A DNA stretch of 64,000 nt from Paenibacillus sinopodophylli (GCF_005930355.1 NZ_VDBO01000003.1:1-64000); one strand, 5' to 3'. Numbered from the stretch's first letter, positions 47,433 through 57,221 are shown. Notes: generated by a model not told the origin, from the letters alone. A program made the numbers and translations.

Positions 47433-48038
47433 ATGACAGAACAAATTTTACAACAAATCCTTCACGAGCTAGGTTCATTAAGGGATGGACAGCAAGGCAT
47501 CCAGAACACCATAGGAGGAATGCAAAGCTCAATAAGCGGCTTAGAGCAAAGCTTTGGTAAATTAGAGCATACCGTCGGTGGCTTGGGGCAAAGTTTTAGT
47601 AAGTTAGAGCATACTGTGGGCGGCTTAGAGCAAAGCTTTGGTAAATTAGAGCACACTGTGGGTGGCTTAGAGCAAAGCTTTGGTAAATTAGAGCACACTG
47701 TGGGTGGCTTGGAGCAAAGCTTTGGTAAGTTAGAGCACACTGTTGGTGGTTTGGAGAGTACCGTCGGCAGCATGCAGCAGACGCTCACGGAATTAAAGGA
47801 CGAGCAGCAAACGACAAACCAGCGCCTGCATCGAATTGAAGGGCTCGTCGTTGATATTCCACTCATTCGTCAGGCAACATTAGAAACGCTCGATATTTCC
47901 AAACGACTTGATGCTGGTCAAGCAAGCTTTGAGCGCAAAGTAACGTCCGAGTTGAATACGCATGGCTTTGGCATTGACATTCTAAATCGTGAGCAGCTAA
48001 ATCTCAAAACGGATATCGAGAAGCTTAAACGAAAATAA
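47433..48038 (+). CDS. Coiled-coil protein with five 14-residue repeats
   Basis: Unknown function. The 201-aa hydrophilic protein is almost all helix. After an N-terminal segment (MTEQILQQILHELGSLRDGQ) it has five near-identical 14-residue units of the type GLEQSFGKLEHTVG (two heptads each), then QQTLTELKDEQQTTNQRLHRIEG and a charged C terminus ending KTDIEKLKRK. The seven-residue spacing of L, F, L and V suggests a parallel coiled coil or a trimer like a phage-fibre shaft. No signal peptide or membrane segment is seen. The start at 47433 has GGGAGG ten bases upstream; the frame is open 51 codons further. A LexA-like palindrome lies upstream. Confidence 0.8.
   Translation: MTEQILQQILHELGSLRDGQQGIQNTIGGMQSSISGLEQSFGKLEHTVGGLGQSFSKLEHTVGGLEQSFGKLEHTVGGLEQSFGKLEHTVGGLEQSFGKLEHTVGGLESTVGSMQQTLTELKDEQQTTNQRLHRIEGLVVDIPLIRQATLETLDISKRLDAGQASFERKVTSELNTHGFGIDILNREQLNLKTDIEKLKRK
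47538..47747 (+). repeat. Five tandem 42-base coding repeats
   Basis: Units begin at 47538, 47580, 47622, 47664 and 47706. Units 3 to 5 differ at only a few bases (for example AAATTA/AAGTTA), which points to recent duplication. Being a multiple of 21 bases, the unit preserves the heptad phase. Confidence 0.92.
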
Positions 48039-48153
48039 GCTTTAAACCTAAATCGCCAACAAGGATACAAGCTGCAACGCCATTTCACGGCAGCTTTTGC
48101 TTGTATCTCTTCCCGTCTTTCCCTCACCCTTAATACAGCCCGCTATATCTAAA

Positions 48154-49038
48154 CTAAGCTTCAAGCTTAAATCCTTGCCCCAGCACCTCAGCCGTGTTGC
48201 TAATAATGACAAAAGCGCCAGGGTCAATCGTCCGTACCAACTGCTTCAACTTAGGAACCTCATTCTGCCCAACCACTACCATAAGAACAGTACGACCTGC
48301 CCCTGTATATCCACCGTGACCATCAAGACGAGTTAAACCACGATCCAAGTCATTCAATATCGCGGAGCTCACCTCTTCTGAATAATCGCTAATAATGAAT
48401 GCTACTTTGGATAGCTGCAATCCACTTTGAACGAAATCAATCGTCTTGCTTGTTACGAATAAACCGATCAACGCGTATAAAGCAACCTCGGGTGATATGA
48501 TGATGCCTGTCGCCACAATCACACAACCGTCAAAGCAAACGATAGCTAAGCTTAGCGGCAATCCCGTATACCGATGCAGAATTTGCGCTGCCAAGTCCAA
48601 ACCACCTGTGGAAGCACCTCCACGAAACACCAAACCTAGCCCAAGGCCAACTCCAATACCGCCATAGATAGCTGCAAGAAGAGGATTGTCCGTAGGCGAT
48701 TCGAACCCAGCCGTCAGCAAAATAAATAGCGGCAATATGATGGAGCCCAGCGCCGTTTTCGCGGCAAACTTCTTACCTAGCAGCCACAGGCCTGCGATGA
48801 ACAGCGGAATGTTGATGGCCCACTGTGTAATTGCAGGCGTAATGTTCGCTACCCTCTGCACCAGAATAGACACGCCTGATACACCGCCAGAGGCAATACC
48901 ATTCGGTACCATGAACATATTGAAGCTTATCGCTACAACAACCGACCCGATAAGTAGCTGTGCTATGTTCCATGTTGATTGGGCACGCGGACTCAAGCTC
49001 GGTCCGCTCTTCCTTCTTTTCATTGCATTAGCGTTCAT
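48154..49038 (-). CDS. YitT family membrane protein (DUF161/DUF2179)
   Basis: Membrane protein of unknown substrate. Five or so TM helices (about residues 25-205) contain the family's opening GSVVVAISFNMFMVPNGIASGGVSG and the FRGGASTGGLDLAAQI motif; the C-terminal cytosolic DUF2179 domain (about 215-290) has KVAFIISDYSEEVSSAIL and GRTVLMVVV. I set the start at 49038 (294 aa), where AAGGAGG lies eight bases upstream; the frame extends 17 codons further. It lies after prfB but behind a terminator. Confidence 0.9.
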   Translation of the reverse strand: MNANAMKRRKSGPSLSPRAQSTWNIAQLLIGSVVVAISFNMFMVPNGIASGGVSGVSILVQRVANITPAITQWAINIPLFIAGLWLLGKKFAAKTALGSIILPLFILLTAGFESPTDNPLLAAIYGGIGVGLGLGLVFRGGASTGGLDLAAQILHRYTGLPLSLAIVCFDGCVIVATGIIISPEVALYALIGLFVTSKTIDFVQSGLQLSKVAFIISDYSEEVSSAILNDLDRGLTRLDGHGGYTGAGRTVLMVVVGQNEVPKLKQLVRTIDPGAFVIISNTAEVLGQGFKLEA

Positions 49039-49070
49039 TCCACATACCTCCTTCCAAGCTGATTTATCGC

Positions 49071-49113
49071 AAAAAGAAGAGCTCCACACGCTGACCGTGT
49101 CGGAACTCTTCCC
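49071..49113 (-). terminator. Rho-independent terminator after prfB
   Basis: On the minus strand GAAGAGTTCCGACACG pairs with CGTGTGGAGCTCTTC around GTCAG, followed by TTTTTG. Confidence 0.82.
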
Positions 49114-49135
49114 CTATTACTATGGTTTAAGCATG

Positions 49136-50234
49136 TCAAATCTGATGACGCAAATACCCATCAATAAACGCATCAATATCGCCATCCATGACTGCTCCAA
49201 CATTGCCTGTCTCAACCGAAGTCCGATGATCCTTAACCATACTGTAAGGATGAAATACATATGACCGGATTTGGCTGCCCCAGGCAATCTCAGATTGCTC
49301 GCCTCGTATATCGGCAAGATGCTTCAACTGTTCTTCAATCTTTCGATCATACAGCTTGGAGCGAAGCATTTTCATCGCACGTTCCCTGTTCTGAATCTGG
49401 GAGCGCTCTTGCTGACAAGCAACTACAATACCCGAAGGAATATGCGTAATACGAATGGCCGACTCCGTCTTATTAACGTGCTGACCGCCTGCTCCGCTCG
49501 CGCGGTACGTATCTACCTTCAAATCCTCTGAGCGTATCTCGATCTCGATACTGTCATCAATCTCCGGCACGACATCACAGGACGCGAACGATGTATGCCG
49601 ACGGCCCGCAGAATCGAATGGAGAAATACGAACAAGTCGATGTACACCTTTCTCAGCCTTCAAATACCCATAAGCATTGAAGCCTTTGACGAGAATGGTA
49701 ACACTTTTGATTCCAGCTTCATCACCAGGCAAATAATCAAGCAGTTCTACCTTGAAGCCACTCTTCTCCGCCCAGCGCGTGTACATCCGGTACAGCATCA
49801 AGCCCCAGTCCTGCGACTCGGTTCCACCTGCGCCAGGATGCAGCTCCAGAATGGCATTGAGTTTGTCATAGGGCTGGTTAAGGAGCAATTGCAGTTCAAA
49901 GTCACTGACCTTGCGCATAAGCTTCTCAACGCCGCTCACAACATCGGAGGCTAGCGAATCATCGCTTTCCTCCTCCGCCAGCTCCAGCATCATCTGCAGG
50001 TCTTCCTGCTCGCTATTCAGCCCATCATAATGGTCAACGACGGACTTCACAGCATTCAGTTCCGCTATGACGCTCTGTGCTTTTTCATTATCATCCCAAA
50101 AATCAGGAAATGTCATCTTCTCCTCGAAGTTGGCAATGATCTCTTGCTTAAGATCTAAGTCAAAGAGACCCCCTAAGCTCTTGGAGACGCTTAGCCATTT
50201 CACGCAGGTCTTGTTTCACCGTTATGTCTATCAT
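49136..50234 (-). CDS. prfB: Peptide chain release factor 2, programmed +1 frameshift
   Basis: Terminates translation at UGA and UAA. The gene is read in two frames: an ATG at 50234 (GAGGTGAAG upstream) opens 24 codons ([20 protein letters not shown]...) ending at an in-frame TGA at 50160-50162. The slip site is the classical AGGGGG-TCT-CTT-TGA-C, where ribosomes shift +1 at CTT to continue as Asp-Leu-Asp. The join omits base 50162, giving 365 aa. The main frame has the codon-recognition region ([18 protein letters not shown], with SPF in RF2) and the GGQ motif in [11 protein letters not shown]. It follows secA by 67 bases, as in Bacillus. The frameshift lets RF2 level control its own synthesis. 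Confidence 0.97.
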
Positions 50235-50301
50235 AGCGTCCGCTTCACCTCAAAATAATTGTTCGTTCTCTACATTATTCCGTGTCTTCCAATGCCGTGC
50301 C

Positions 50302-52809
50302 TTACTTACCGTGGCAAAGCTTATACTTCTTGCCGCTGCCGCAAGGACAAACATCATTGCGTCCAACGCGCTCCTCGCGCTTAGCCGGACGCTTCTCAAT
50401 CGCTTCTCCGCCGCCACTTGTCGTCGTCGTTTGACCTTGAGCAACCTCTTGACGCTCTAGGTTGTTCTCTACACGCGCCTTCATGATATATCTAGCAACT
50501 TCCTCATGAATGCTTTCGATCATTTCCTTGAACATCTCGAAGCCTTCGAACTGATACTCACGAAGAGGATCGGTACCGCCATATGCACGTAGATGGATAC
50601 CTTGACGAAGCTGATCCATCGCATCAATATGATCCATCCATTTGCTATCAACTGCGCGCAGTACGACAACCTTCTCGAATTCACGCATCGTTTCCGCGCC
50701 AAGCTCTTCCTCGCGCTCATCGTAAGAAGCTACGACCTCGGCTAAAATATAGTCGACGATCTCTTCTTTCTCTTTGCCCCAGATCTCTTCCTTAGTCAAA
50801 GATCCTTCGTTCAAGAAGGTCGCATGCGCGTAATCCACGATTGCTTGAAGATCCCACTCTTCCGGAATGTCCTCTGCACAATGTGCTTCTACAATACGCT
50901 CAATAACAGGCTTAAGCATATCCATTACTTCTTGACGAATATTTTCCGAACTTAGAATGTCACGGCGCTGTTTATAAATAACCTCACGTTGTTGGTTCAT
51001 CACATCATCATACTGAAGGACTACCTTACGAATGTCGAAGTTGTTGCCCTCAACGCGCTTCTGTGCAGATTCAATCGCTCTTGAGATCATACGGCTTTCA
51101 ATCGGCTGATCCTCATCAAGACCGAGCTTGTCCATCATGCCCATAATATTCTCAGAACCGAAGCGGCGCATCAGCTCGTCCTCAAGCGACAAGTAAAACT
51201 GTGACGAGCCCGGGTCGCCTTGACGGCCGGCACGACCACGCAGCTGATTATCAATCCGACGGCTCTCATGACGCTCTGTGCCGATAATGTGCAGACCGCC
51301 AAGATCAGCAACAGCATCACCTAGCAAAATATCCGTACCACGACCAGCCATATTTGTTGCAATCGTAACGGAACCCGCCTGTCCTGCACGTGAAATAATT
51401 TCTGCTTCCTCAGCATGGAACTTCGCATTAAGCACCTTATGCGTTACGCCGCGGCGTTTGAGCATATCAGATAGCTTCTCCGAATTCTCAATGGAAATCG
51501 TACCGACAAGCACCGGTTGGTTCTTGCTGTGGCGCTCTACGATTTCTTCCACAACCGCTTTAAACTTGCCGTTCTCAGACTTGTAGACTACGTCTGCAAT
51601 ATCCTTACGGATCATAGAACGGTTCGTAGGTACCTGTATAACATCAAGGCCATATATCCGTTTAAACTCTTCTTCCTCCGTTTTTGCCGTACCAGTCATA
51701 CCAGCAAGTTTACGGTACATACGGAAATAGTTCTGGAATGTAATTGTCGCAAGCGTCATGCTCTCATTCTGAACCTTCAGTTGCTCTTTCGCTTCGATCG
51801 CCTGGTGCAAGCCATCGCTGTAACGACGTCCGGACATCAGACGGCCGGTGAACTCATCGACAATGACAACCTCTTCTTCTTCCACAACATAATCCACATC
51901 GCGCTTCATAATAAAGTTTGCTTTGAGCGCTTGCTGAACATGATGGTTAAGCGTCACGTTCGCATGGTCGAACAAATTCTCGATCTGGAAAGCTTTCTCC
52001 GTTTTCTCAACGCCTGATTCTGTCAGCATGACACTGCGCAGCTTAATATCAATCGTGAAATCCTCTTCAGGCTTCAAACGACTAATAAAACGATCGGCTG
52101 CAAAATAAAGCTCTGTCGACTTCGCTGCTTGTCCGGAAATAATAAGCGGAGTCCGCGCCTCATCGACCAAGATGGAATCCACTTCATCGATGATAGCAAA
52201 ATATAGCGGGCGCTGAACCATTTGTTCCTTGTAGAGCACCATATTATCACGTAAATAATCGAAGCCGAATTCATTATTCGTTCCATACGTAATGTCACAA
52301 GCGTAAGCCGCTTGCTTCTCATCATGCGACAAGCCATGAAGGTTACAGCCAACCGTCATACCTAGGAAGCCATACAGCTCGCTCATAAGCTCACTGTCCC
52401 GCTGTGCCAGATAGTTATTGACGGTAATAACATGTACACCTTTGCCCAGCAAAGCATTCAAATAAACCGGAAGCGTCGCAACGAGCGTCTTACCTTCACC
52501 CGTTCTCATCTCCGCGATCTTGCCCTCATGCAATACCATACCGCCTAACAGTTGCACATCAAAGTGGCGCATACCTAGCGTTCGCTTGGAAGCCTCTCTA
52601 ACTGTCGCGAATGCTTCAGGCATAATTTTTTCCAACGCTTCGCCTTTTTCAATTCTTGCTTTGAATTCCTCAGTCTTTGCGCGCAACGCTTCATCGGACA
52701 ATGCCGTATACTTCGACTCTATCGCATTTATTTCATCAACCGTCCGCTGGAGCCGTTTTACCTCGCGCTCGTTATGGTCACCAAATATCTTCTTCACTAA
52801 TCCGAGCAT
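50302..52809 (-). CDS. secA: Preprotein translocase ATPase SecA
   Basis: Motor that drives proteins through SecYEG. The 835-aa protein shows Walker [10 protein letters not shown] (about residues 99-107), [27 protein letters not shown], the preprotein-crosslinking domain, [22 protein letters not shown] and a C-terminal zinc/SecB-type tail ([15 protein letters not shown]). AAAGGGG precedes the ATG. Transcribed with prfB from the promoter at 52847-52875, separated from hpf by a terminator. Confidence 0.98.
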   Translation of the reverse strand: MLGLVKKIFGDHNEREVKRLQRTVDEINAIESKYTALSDEALRAKTEEFKARIEKGEALEKIMPEAFATVREASKRTLGMRHFDVQLLGGMVLHEGKIAEMRTGEGKTLVATLPVYLNALLGKGVHVITVNNYLAQRDSELMSELYGFLGMTVGCNLHGLSHDEKQAAYACDITYGTNNEFGFDYLRDNMVLYKEQMVQRPLYFAIIDEVDSILVDEARTPLIISGQAAKSTELYFAADRFISRLKPEEDFTIDIKLRSVMLTESGVEKTEKAFQIENLFDHANVTLNHHVQQALKANFIMKRDVDYVVEEEEVVIVDEFTGRLMSGRRYSDGLHQAIEAKEQLKVQNESMTLATITFQNYFRMYRKLAGMTGTAKTEEEEFKRIYGLDVIQVPTNRSMIRKDIADVVYKSENGKFKAVVEEIVERHSKNQPVLVGTISIENSEKLSDMLKRRGVTHKVLNAKFHAEEAEIISRAGQAGSVTIATNMAGRGTDILLGDAVADLGGLHIIGTERHESRRIDNQLRGRAGRQGDPGSSQFYLSLEDELMRRFGSENIMGMMDKLGLDEDQPIESRMISRAIESAQKRVEGNNFDIRKVVLQYDDVMNQQREVIYKQRRDILSSENIRQEVMDMLKPVIERIVEAHCAEDIPEEWDLQAIVDYAHATFLNEGSLTKEEIWGKEKEEIVDYILAEVVASYDEREEELGAETMREFEKVVVLRAVDSKWMDHIDAMDQLRQGIHLRAYGGTDPLREYQFEGFEMFKEMIESIHEEVARYIMKARVENNLERQEVAQGQTTTTSGGGEAIEKRPAKREERVGRNDVCPCGSGKKYKLCHGK

Positions 52810-52846
52810 GGAATTCCCCTTTCGTAATTACGCCTCTTTGCATTAA

Positions 52847-52875
52847 ATTGTATCAGTTTGTAGACACCGCCGCAA
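52847..52875 (-). promoter_or_regulatory. secA promoter
   Basis: TTGCGG (52870-52875) and TACAAT (52847-52852) on the minus strand are 17 bases apart, 37 bases before the secA ATG and just after the hpf terminator. Confidence 0.6.
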
Positions 52876-52891
52876 CGAGGATACTTGTAAA

Positions 52892-52926
52892 AGAAAAAGC
52901 CTTCCTCCTTATCGGAGAAAAGGCCC
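52892..52926 (-). terminator. Rho-independent terminator after hpf
   Basis: Minus strand GCCTTTTCTCC pairs with GGAGGAAGGC around GATAA, followed by TTTTTCTTTT. Confidence 0.82.
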
Positions 52927-52949
52927 TTCAATGTTAAGTATAATGACGC

Positions 52950-53495
52950 TTATCCTTGCTCAATTAATCCATATTTCCCGTCGCTTCGTTTGTATACAAC
53001 GCTGACTTCCTTGTTGTCTACATTCGAGAATACGAAGAAGCTATGTCCTACCATATTCATTTGTAATATCGCTTCTTCCACGTCCATTGGCTTGAGTGCG
53101 AAACGTTTGGTTCGTACTAATTCCAAATCGTCTTCTTCCTCTAACACGCCCACTGCGGAGCCTTCCTCCTTGAACAGTGCACGTACACCGCTGCCTTGAC
53201 GGAATTTGCGATTTACTTTTGTTTTATGTTTGCGAATTTGTCGTTCGAGTTTGTCCGCAACCAAGTCAATCGATGCGTACATATCCTCGCTTTTCTCTTC
53301 GGCTCTGAGCATAACGCCGGTGAGCGGAATGGTCACCTCAACTGCATGTTTGCCTTTGGTGACGGATAATGTCACGTTAATATCGGAGTTGATTGGTGCT
53401 TCGAAATATTTATCCAATCGGCTGAGTTTTTTTTCGACGTATTCTCTCAATGCGTCTGTCACTTGAAAGTGTTGACCTCGAATGTTGTAGTTCAT
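52950..53495 (-). CDS. hpf: Ribosome hibernation promoting factor, long form
   Basis: Binds the 30S subunit and drives 100S ribosome dimers in stationary phase or stress. The 181-aa protein has the N-terminal HPF/RaiA domain (NYNIRGQHFQVTDALREYVEKKLSRLDKYFE) and, after a linker, the C-terminal dimerisation domain (KRFALKPMDVEEAILQMNMVGHSFFVFSN) that marks the long form. AAAGGAGGAG precedes the ATG. Own promoter (53522-53550) and terminator. Next to secA as in Bacillus. Confidence 0.97.
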   Translation of the reverse strand: MNYNIRGQHFQVTDALREYVEKKLSRLDKYFEAPINSDINVTLSVTKGKHAVEVTIPLTGVMLRAEEKSEDMYASIDLVADKLERQIRKHKTKVNRKFRQGSGVRALFKEEGSAVGVLEEEDDLELVRTKRFALKPMDVEEAILQMNMVGHSFFVFSNVDNKEVSVVYKRSDGKYGLIEQG

Positions 53496-53521
53496 GGGGA
53501 ACTCCTCCTTTACATGTGCTT

Positions 53522-53550
53522 ATTATATCATATGTAAGCGCTGAGATCAA
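53522..53550 (-). promoter_or_regulatory. hpf promoter
   Basis: TTGATC (53545-53550) and TATAAT (53522-53527) on the minus strand are 17 bases apart, 27 bases before the ATG. I see no sigma-B (GTTT/GGGTAT) pair here, although hpf is under sigma-B and sigma-H in Bacillus. Confidence 0.65.
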
Positions 53551-53668
53551 AATAGTTTTTGTTTTATTTCGAATTTTCAGATAAATAAATTAGTAGATGT
53601 AATAGAATATTCACAACTGAGGGTGCTCATGCAAGTACATATGTATATCTGTATATGCAAAATACAAT

Positions 53669-53695
53669 AAAAAAAAGCCCCGGTTTTCCGGAGCT
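53669..53695 (-). terminator. Rho-independent terminator after the cold-shock gene
   Basis: Minus strand AGCTCCGG pairs with CCGGGGCT (one G-U) around AAAA, followed by eight T. Confidence 0.85.
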
Positions 53696-53752
53696 GATGT
53701 TAATCGCATATGTGATGATCCATAATATGAGTTGGCTGGATCAGCCGAATGA

Positions 53753-53950
53753 TTACAGTTTAACTACGTTTGCTGCTTGTGGTCCGCGAGCGCCCTCTAC
53801 AATATCGAATTCCACGGATTGGCCTTCTTCAAGTGTTTTGAAACCTTCCGTTTGGATTGCGGAGAAATGGACAAACACGTCGCCGCCTTGCTCAGTCTCG
53901 ATAAATCCATAACCCTTTTCAGCATTAAACCATTTAACTTTACCTTGCAT
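53753..53950 (-). CDS. Cold-shock protein (CspB/CspD type)
   Basis: Small RNA/DNA chaperone of the CSD beta-barrel fold. The 65-aa protein [18 protein letters not shown] has RNP1 (KGYGFIE) and RNP2 (VFVHFSAI), and ends GPQAANV. The ATG at 53950 has AAGGGAA nine bases upstream; a TTG two codons earlier is also in frame. The leader is only about 55 nt, shorter than the long leaders of cold-induced csp genes, so it may be constitutively expressed. Confidence 0.96.
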   Translation of the reverse strand: MQGKVKWFNAEKGYGFIETEQGGDVFVHFSAIQTEGFKTLEEGQSVEFDIVEGARGPQAANVVKL

Positions 53951-54012
53951 GTGCAAACATTCCCTTCATCTTCAAATGCTGTGAATCATCTCATTGCATA
54001 ACCCACAATTTG

Positions 54013-54042
54013 ACTATAACATCGACTTCACGGAATTGTCAA
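54013..54042 (-). promoter_or_regulatory. Cold-shock gene promoter
   Basis: A perfect TTGACA (54037-54042) and TATAGT (54013-54018) on the minus strand are 18 bases apart (17 to the overlapping TTATAG). Confidence 0.75.
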
Positions 54043-54218
54043 ACAATTTGTTGTAAGCGGATTCATACCTGCTGTTTTAGTAATTGCACATGACCAACTC
54101 GTGAAACCGCAGGATTACATTCGATCGATACCCATTCCTTCAGCGTCAACTATTCTTGCTCCTCCTGTCGACGAAAGCAATCATTGCAGCTCTGGCTATT
54201 CACCCTATTCTTTTACCT

Positions 54219-54917
54219 TTAGCTCGTTTTACTTGCACTACTTTCAATTAAAATTTCACACAAACGAAAATCGGTTAAAGTATCAATATCGATAGATCTT
54301 TCACTCGGCATAACATAGGCTACTGTCTCTTTCGTCAAAAACGTTTCTGTCTGCTTCAATTGTTCGATACTAGAAACGTACACAGCGCCATTCAGAGCAT
54401 AAACTTTAGGTAACTCCTGCCTCGGTAATGCTATCGTTTCGCCCATTACTGGTTTCATTTTATTCTCTTGATTCACTTCAAACATCCAATAAGGACTTTT
54501 CTCTTGCTCGGTTACCGATACGACCGCTGTAGTAGCAGAAGCAACTAACAACTCTATGCATTTATCAATATCATTATAATTCCTGAGAGGTGACGTAGGC
54601 TGTAGAAGAACAACATAATCATAACCAGGGATTTGATCGATTGCGTGCAGAACTGGTGAGATGCCTGACGAATCATCTTGTGCCAAGCTTGCTGGACGAC
54701 TAAAAGGGACATCTCCCCCGTATGCGATGGCTGCTTTTATAATAGCTTCGTCATCAGTAGAGACAACGGCTCTATCTATATATACCGATTTATTAGCCTC
54801 TTCGATCGTCCATGCTATAAGCGGCTTTCCACCCAGGTTGCGAATATTTTTACCAGGAACCCCTTTCGAGCCTCCTCTAGCAGGTATGATGGCCAAAACC
54901 TTTTTATCATTTATCAT
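54219..54917 (-). CDS. neuA: Acylneuraminate-type cytidylyltransferase (CMP-legionaminate synthase)
   Basis: Activates a nonulosonic acid with CTP. The 232-aa protein has the CMP-sialate synthase N terminus IIPARGGSKGVPGKNIRNLGGKPLIAWTI, followed by VVSTDD and LLQPTSPLRN. It starts two bases from the end of the PtmE-like gene, so the two are coupled, and neuB/neuC homologues lie just upstream. LegF (PtmB) fits best because the cluster has LegB and LegC homologues; sialate or pseudaminate synthase are alternatives that sequence reading cannot exclude. No terminator is obvious after it. Confidence 0.9.
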   Translation of the reverse strand: MINDKKVLAIIPARGGSKGVPGKNIRNLGGKPLIAWTIEEANKSVYIDRAVVSTDDEAIIKAAIAYGGDVPFSRPASLAQDDSSGISPVLHAIDQIPGYDYVVLLQPTSPLRNYNDIDKCIELLVASATTAVVSVTEQEKSPYWMFEVNQENKMKPVMGETIALPRQELPKVYALNGAVYVSSIEQLKQTETFLTKETVAYVMPSERSIDIDTLTDFRLCEILIESSASKTS

Positions 54918-54918
54918 A

Positions 54919-55968
54919 TTAGAAAATCCCTTCTAAATATTCGCTATTCGCTCGTTCAAAGTCATCCATTCTGCCGATATCCATCCAATATTCTCGAATC
55001 GGAAATGCTGAAGTTGGTGCATTAATCTGCAGCAGCTTGTCGAACAATGAAGGCATATCATAGAAGGTTTCCTCAGGAATATACTGCAGCACCTCAGGAG
55101 ATATTACATAGATTCCACCGCTAATAAAAAAATGTTGAACGGGTTTTTCTTCTATGCTTTGAAGTCTATAATTATCTACCTTAACAACGCCATAAGGTAC
55201 TTGAAACTCATATTCTCTGACACACATTGTAGCCTTCGCCCTTGTATCCAAATGAAAATCAAGTAACTGCTGAAAATTTACTTTCGTTAATAAATCGCCA
55301 TTCATAACAAGTATAGGTTTATCCGGTATGAACGGCAGCAAGCTTAACGCTCCTGCAGTACCTAACCGTTTATTTTCCTGCAGATATATAATTTCAACGC
55401 CCCACTTTAACCCATTCCCGAAATACTCCATAATCATCTCTGCTTTATAGTTAACGGATATTATAAAGCGATAAAAACCGTTTGAGATGAAGTTCTCTAA
55501 TATCACTTCAAGAATAGGCTTGCTTCCAACCTTTAATAATGGCTTAGGACAGTCCCTTGTTAATTCACCAAGTCTTGTCCCTAATCCGCCTGCCATTAAT
55601 ACGACCCAATTGTCGCTGCGTTCATGTCTAATGATCTCACCTAGCAGTTCTAGGCGTACGATCTTCCCATCCGGGTCAGTAATCGGTATTTGCTTTAAGT
55701 TATAATTTTTCATCTTGGCAAAAACAATATCTTTACTGTCCGCCTCAAGTGAGGTAATCGGATCCGTTTTCATAATTAAATTTACTTCACTTTTTAAATC
55801 AATTCCCTTTAGTATCCCCCTGCGGATATCACCATCCGTAATCGTTCCAATCAGTCGTTGATTGGTATCAACAACAAGTGCAATTTGCGCAGTACCTTTA
55901 TCAATAATATGTAGAGCCTCTAATATGGAGGCTTGTGGTGAAATTAATAGTTTATCAATCTGCTTCAT
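54919..55968 (-). CDS. ptmE: CBS-domain nucleotidyltransferase, PtmE/LegX-like
   Basis: Probably a glucosamine-1-phosphate guanylyltransferase supplying GDP-sugar to legionaminic acid synthesis, as PtmE does in Campylobacter. Residues 1-115 hold two CBS motifs (ILEALHIIDKGTAQIALVVD ... GTITDGDIRRGI); the rest is a nucleotidyltransferase with the MAGGLGTRLGELT signature, CPKPLLKVGSKPILE and NGDLLTKVNF. The 349-aa length fits. GAGGGGGA lies six bases before the ATG. It has its own sigma-D-like box (56005-56012), with neuA following directly. Confidence 0.88.
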   Translation of the reverse strand: MKQIDKLLISPQASILEALHIIDKGTAQIALVVDTNQRLIGTITDGDIRRGILKGIDLKSEVNLIMKTDPITSLEADSKDIVFAKMKNYNLKQIPITDPDGKIVRLELLGEIIRHERSDNWVVLMAGGLGTRLGELTRDCPKPLLKVGSKPILEVILENFISNGFYRFIISVNYKAEMIMEYFGNGLKWGVEIIYLQENKRLGTAGALSLLPFIPDKPILVMNGDLLTKVNFQQLLDFHLDTRAKATMCVREYEFQVPYGVVKVDNYRLQSIEEKPVQHFFISGGIYVISPEVLQYIPEETFYDMPSLFDKLLQINAPTSAFPIREYWMDIGRMDDFERANSEYLEGIF

Positions 55969-56004
55969 TCCCAGTCCCCCTCGTTACCCCAGCTTGTACT
56001 CTAT

Positions 56005-56012
56005 ATATCGGT
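56005..56012 (-). promoter_or_regulatory. Sigma-D-like -10 box before ptmE
   Basis: ACCGATAT, followed by ATAGAG, differs from the sigma-D -10 GCCGATAT at one base. It lies 36 bases before the ATG, after a terminator. A TAAA -35 is not clear. The same box at the same distance precedes the first Maf gene (62914-62921). Confidence 0.5.
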
Positions 56013-56030
56013 AAGCGCTCGTTATAAAAT

Positions 56031-56063
56031 AAGAAAAACCGCAAGAATATAGCTCTTTGCGGT
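56031..56063 (-). terminator. Rho-independent terminator after neuB
   Basis: Minus strand ACCGCAA (56057-56063) pairs with TTGCGGT (56038-56044), followed by TTTTCTTATTTT. It splits the cluster into two transcription units. Confidence 0.78.
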
Positions 56064-56112
56064 CTGGTAAATCATTCTATCGTTCGATATATAAGCTCTA
56101 TTAAAATTGATT

Positions 56113-57183
56113 TCAGTCAATTAGATCATCTGCTTGATAAGCTCTACTCGCCTGTTTGCCAAGTAAACTCCAGTAAGCAGATGGAGGCAAACCACTGCCT
56201 GGCCGTTTTAGAGTAAGGTTCGCCTCTGTCATTATTTCCCCAACGCCAATCGGCAGTGCCGCAACTATACTTTTCCGGGCTGGACTTGCATTGCGCAACT
56301 CCGAAGCTGCCGGAATTTTATTAGATATTCCCATTGCCAGCTCTACATTTCGAATTTGACTAACTAGTCCGCTCAGCTCTTCCGGCTCCATAGAGGCCAA
56401 ATGGTCAGGACCTTCCAACCGTTTATCTAGCGTGAAGTGCTTCTCTATAACAGTAGCTCCTAATGCAACAGCGGATACCGATACTTCTGCACCAATGGTG
56501 TGATCAGAATATCCTGTAAGTAAGCCAAATGCTTGGCGTAAGGTAATCATTTTGTTCAAGTGAACATCACCATACGAAGTAGGATAATCGGTTGTGCAAT
56601 GCAGAAGGGTTACATTCTTGCGTAGCAATGCCTGTCCTTCCTCTGAACAATAAGCCTCCCTGAAACCAGATAACGAAGGGATGTTCTCATTACCCAAATA
56701 GGCAAAAGCTAAAGCACCTAGCGCTTCTTCGATCTCCCCGAGTATGGATATTCCAGTTGATAATATAACGTTGGCTCCACTTTTGCCGGCATGATATAAC
56801 AGGGGGAGATTTGTAATATCTCCTGACGATATTTTTAATGTTTGCAAGCCTAATTGCTCTGTCAGCAGCTTGAGACTCGATAGATCGAACGGTGTTGACA
56901 AAAATTCAATCCCAGCTATCTGACACTCACTCATAAGCTCTACGTGGTCTTCCGCAGACAACTCCAGCCTGCGTATCATCTCCAGTTGCGATTCTTCTGC
57001 ATCCGTCGTTTTTTTCTGATAGTCCGCTTTAGCCGCATGTCGGCTGACCAGTTTATCTGCCTGAAAGGTTTGAAACTTCACTGCATCTGCACCAGCTGCT
57101 GCTGCTGCATGAACGAGTTTCTTAGCCATTTGAAGCGAACCGTTATGATTAACGCCAGCCTCAGCAATAATATATACACTCAT
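56113..57183 (-). CDS. neuB: N-acetylneuraminate/legionaminate synthase
   Basis: Condenses a six-carbon N-acetyl sugar with phosphoenolpyruvate to a nonulosonic acid; here probably LegI (2,4-diacetamido-2,4,6-trideoxymannose to legionaminate). The 356-aa protein has the NeuB opening IIAEAGVNHNGSLQMAKKLV, DAVKFQTF, LSTGI, LHCTTDYPT and the GYSDHTIG motif, plus the C-terminal SAF/antifreeze-like domain (EIMTEANLTLKRPGSGL). GGAGG is seven bases before the ATG. It is the last gene before the terminator at 56031-56063. Confidence 0.95.
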   Translation of the reverse strand: MSVYIIAEAGVNHNGSLQMAKKLVHAAAAAGADAVKFQTFQADKLVSRHAAKADYQKKTTDAEESQLEMIRRLELSAEDHVELMSECQIAGIEFLSTPFDLSSLKLLTEQLGLQTLKISSGDITNLPLLYHAGKSGANVILSTGISILGEIEEALGALAFAYLGNENIPSLSGFREAYCSEEGQALLRKNVTLLHCTTDYPTSYGDVHLNKMITLRQAFGLLTGYSDHTIGAEVSVSAVALGATVIEKHFTLDKRLEGPDHLASMEPEELSGLVSQIRNVELAMGISNKIPAASELRNASPARKSIVAALPIGVGEIMTEANLTLKRPGSGLPPSAYWSLLGKQASRAYQADDLID

Positions 57184-57221
57184 GCAATGACCTCCATTTA
57201 ACTTCTTGCGCAGCTTCCATC

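Noticed and set aside
47538..47747. Regular 42-base repeats considered as a CRISPR array
   Set aside because: No unique spacers between units and the repeats are in frame within a coding sequence.
48058..48110. Inverted repeat after the coiled-coil gene (GATACAAG ... CTTGTATC)
   Set aside because: A stem is possible, but neither strand has a T run after it, so I did not call a terminator.
54043..54218. Gap between the cold-shock promoter and neuA checked for a terminator or small gene
   Set aside because: No stem with a T run and no ribosome-site-preceded frame was found.
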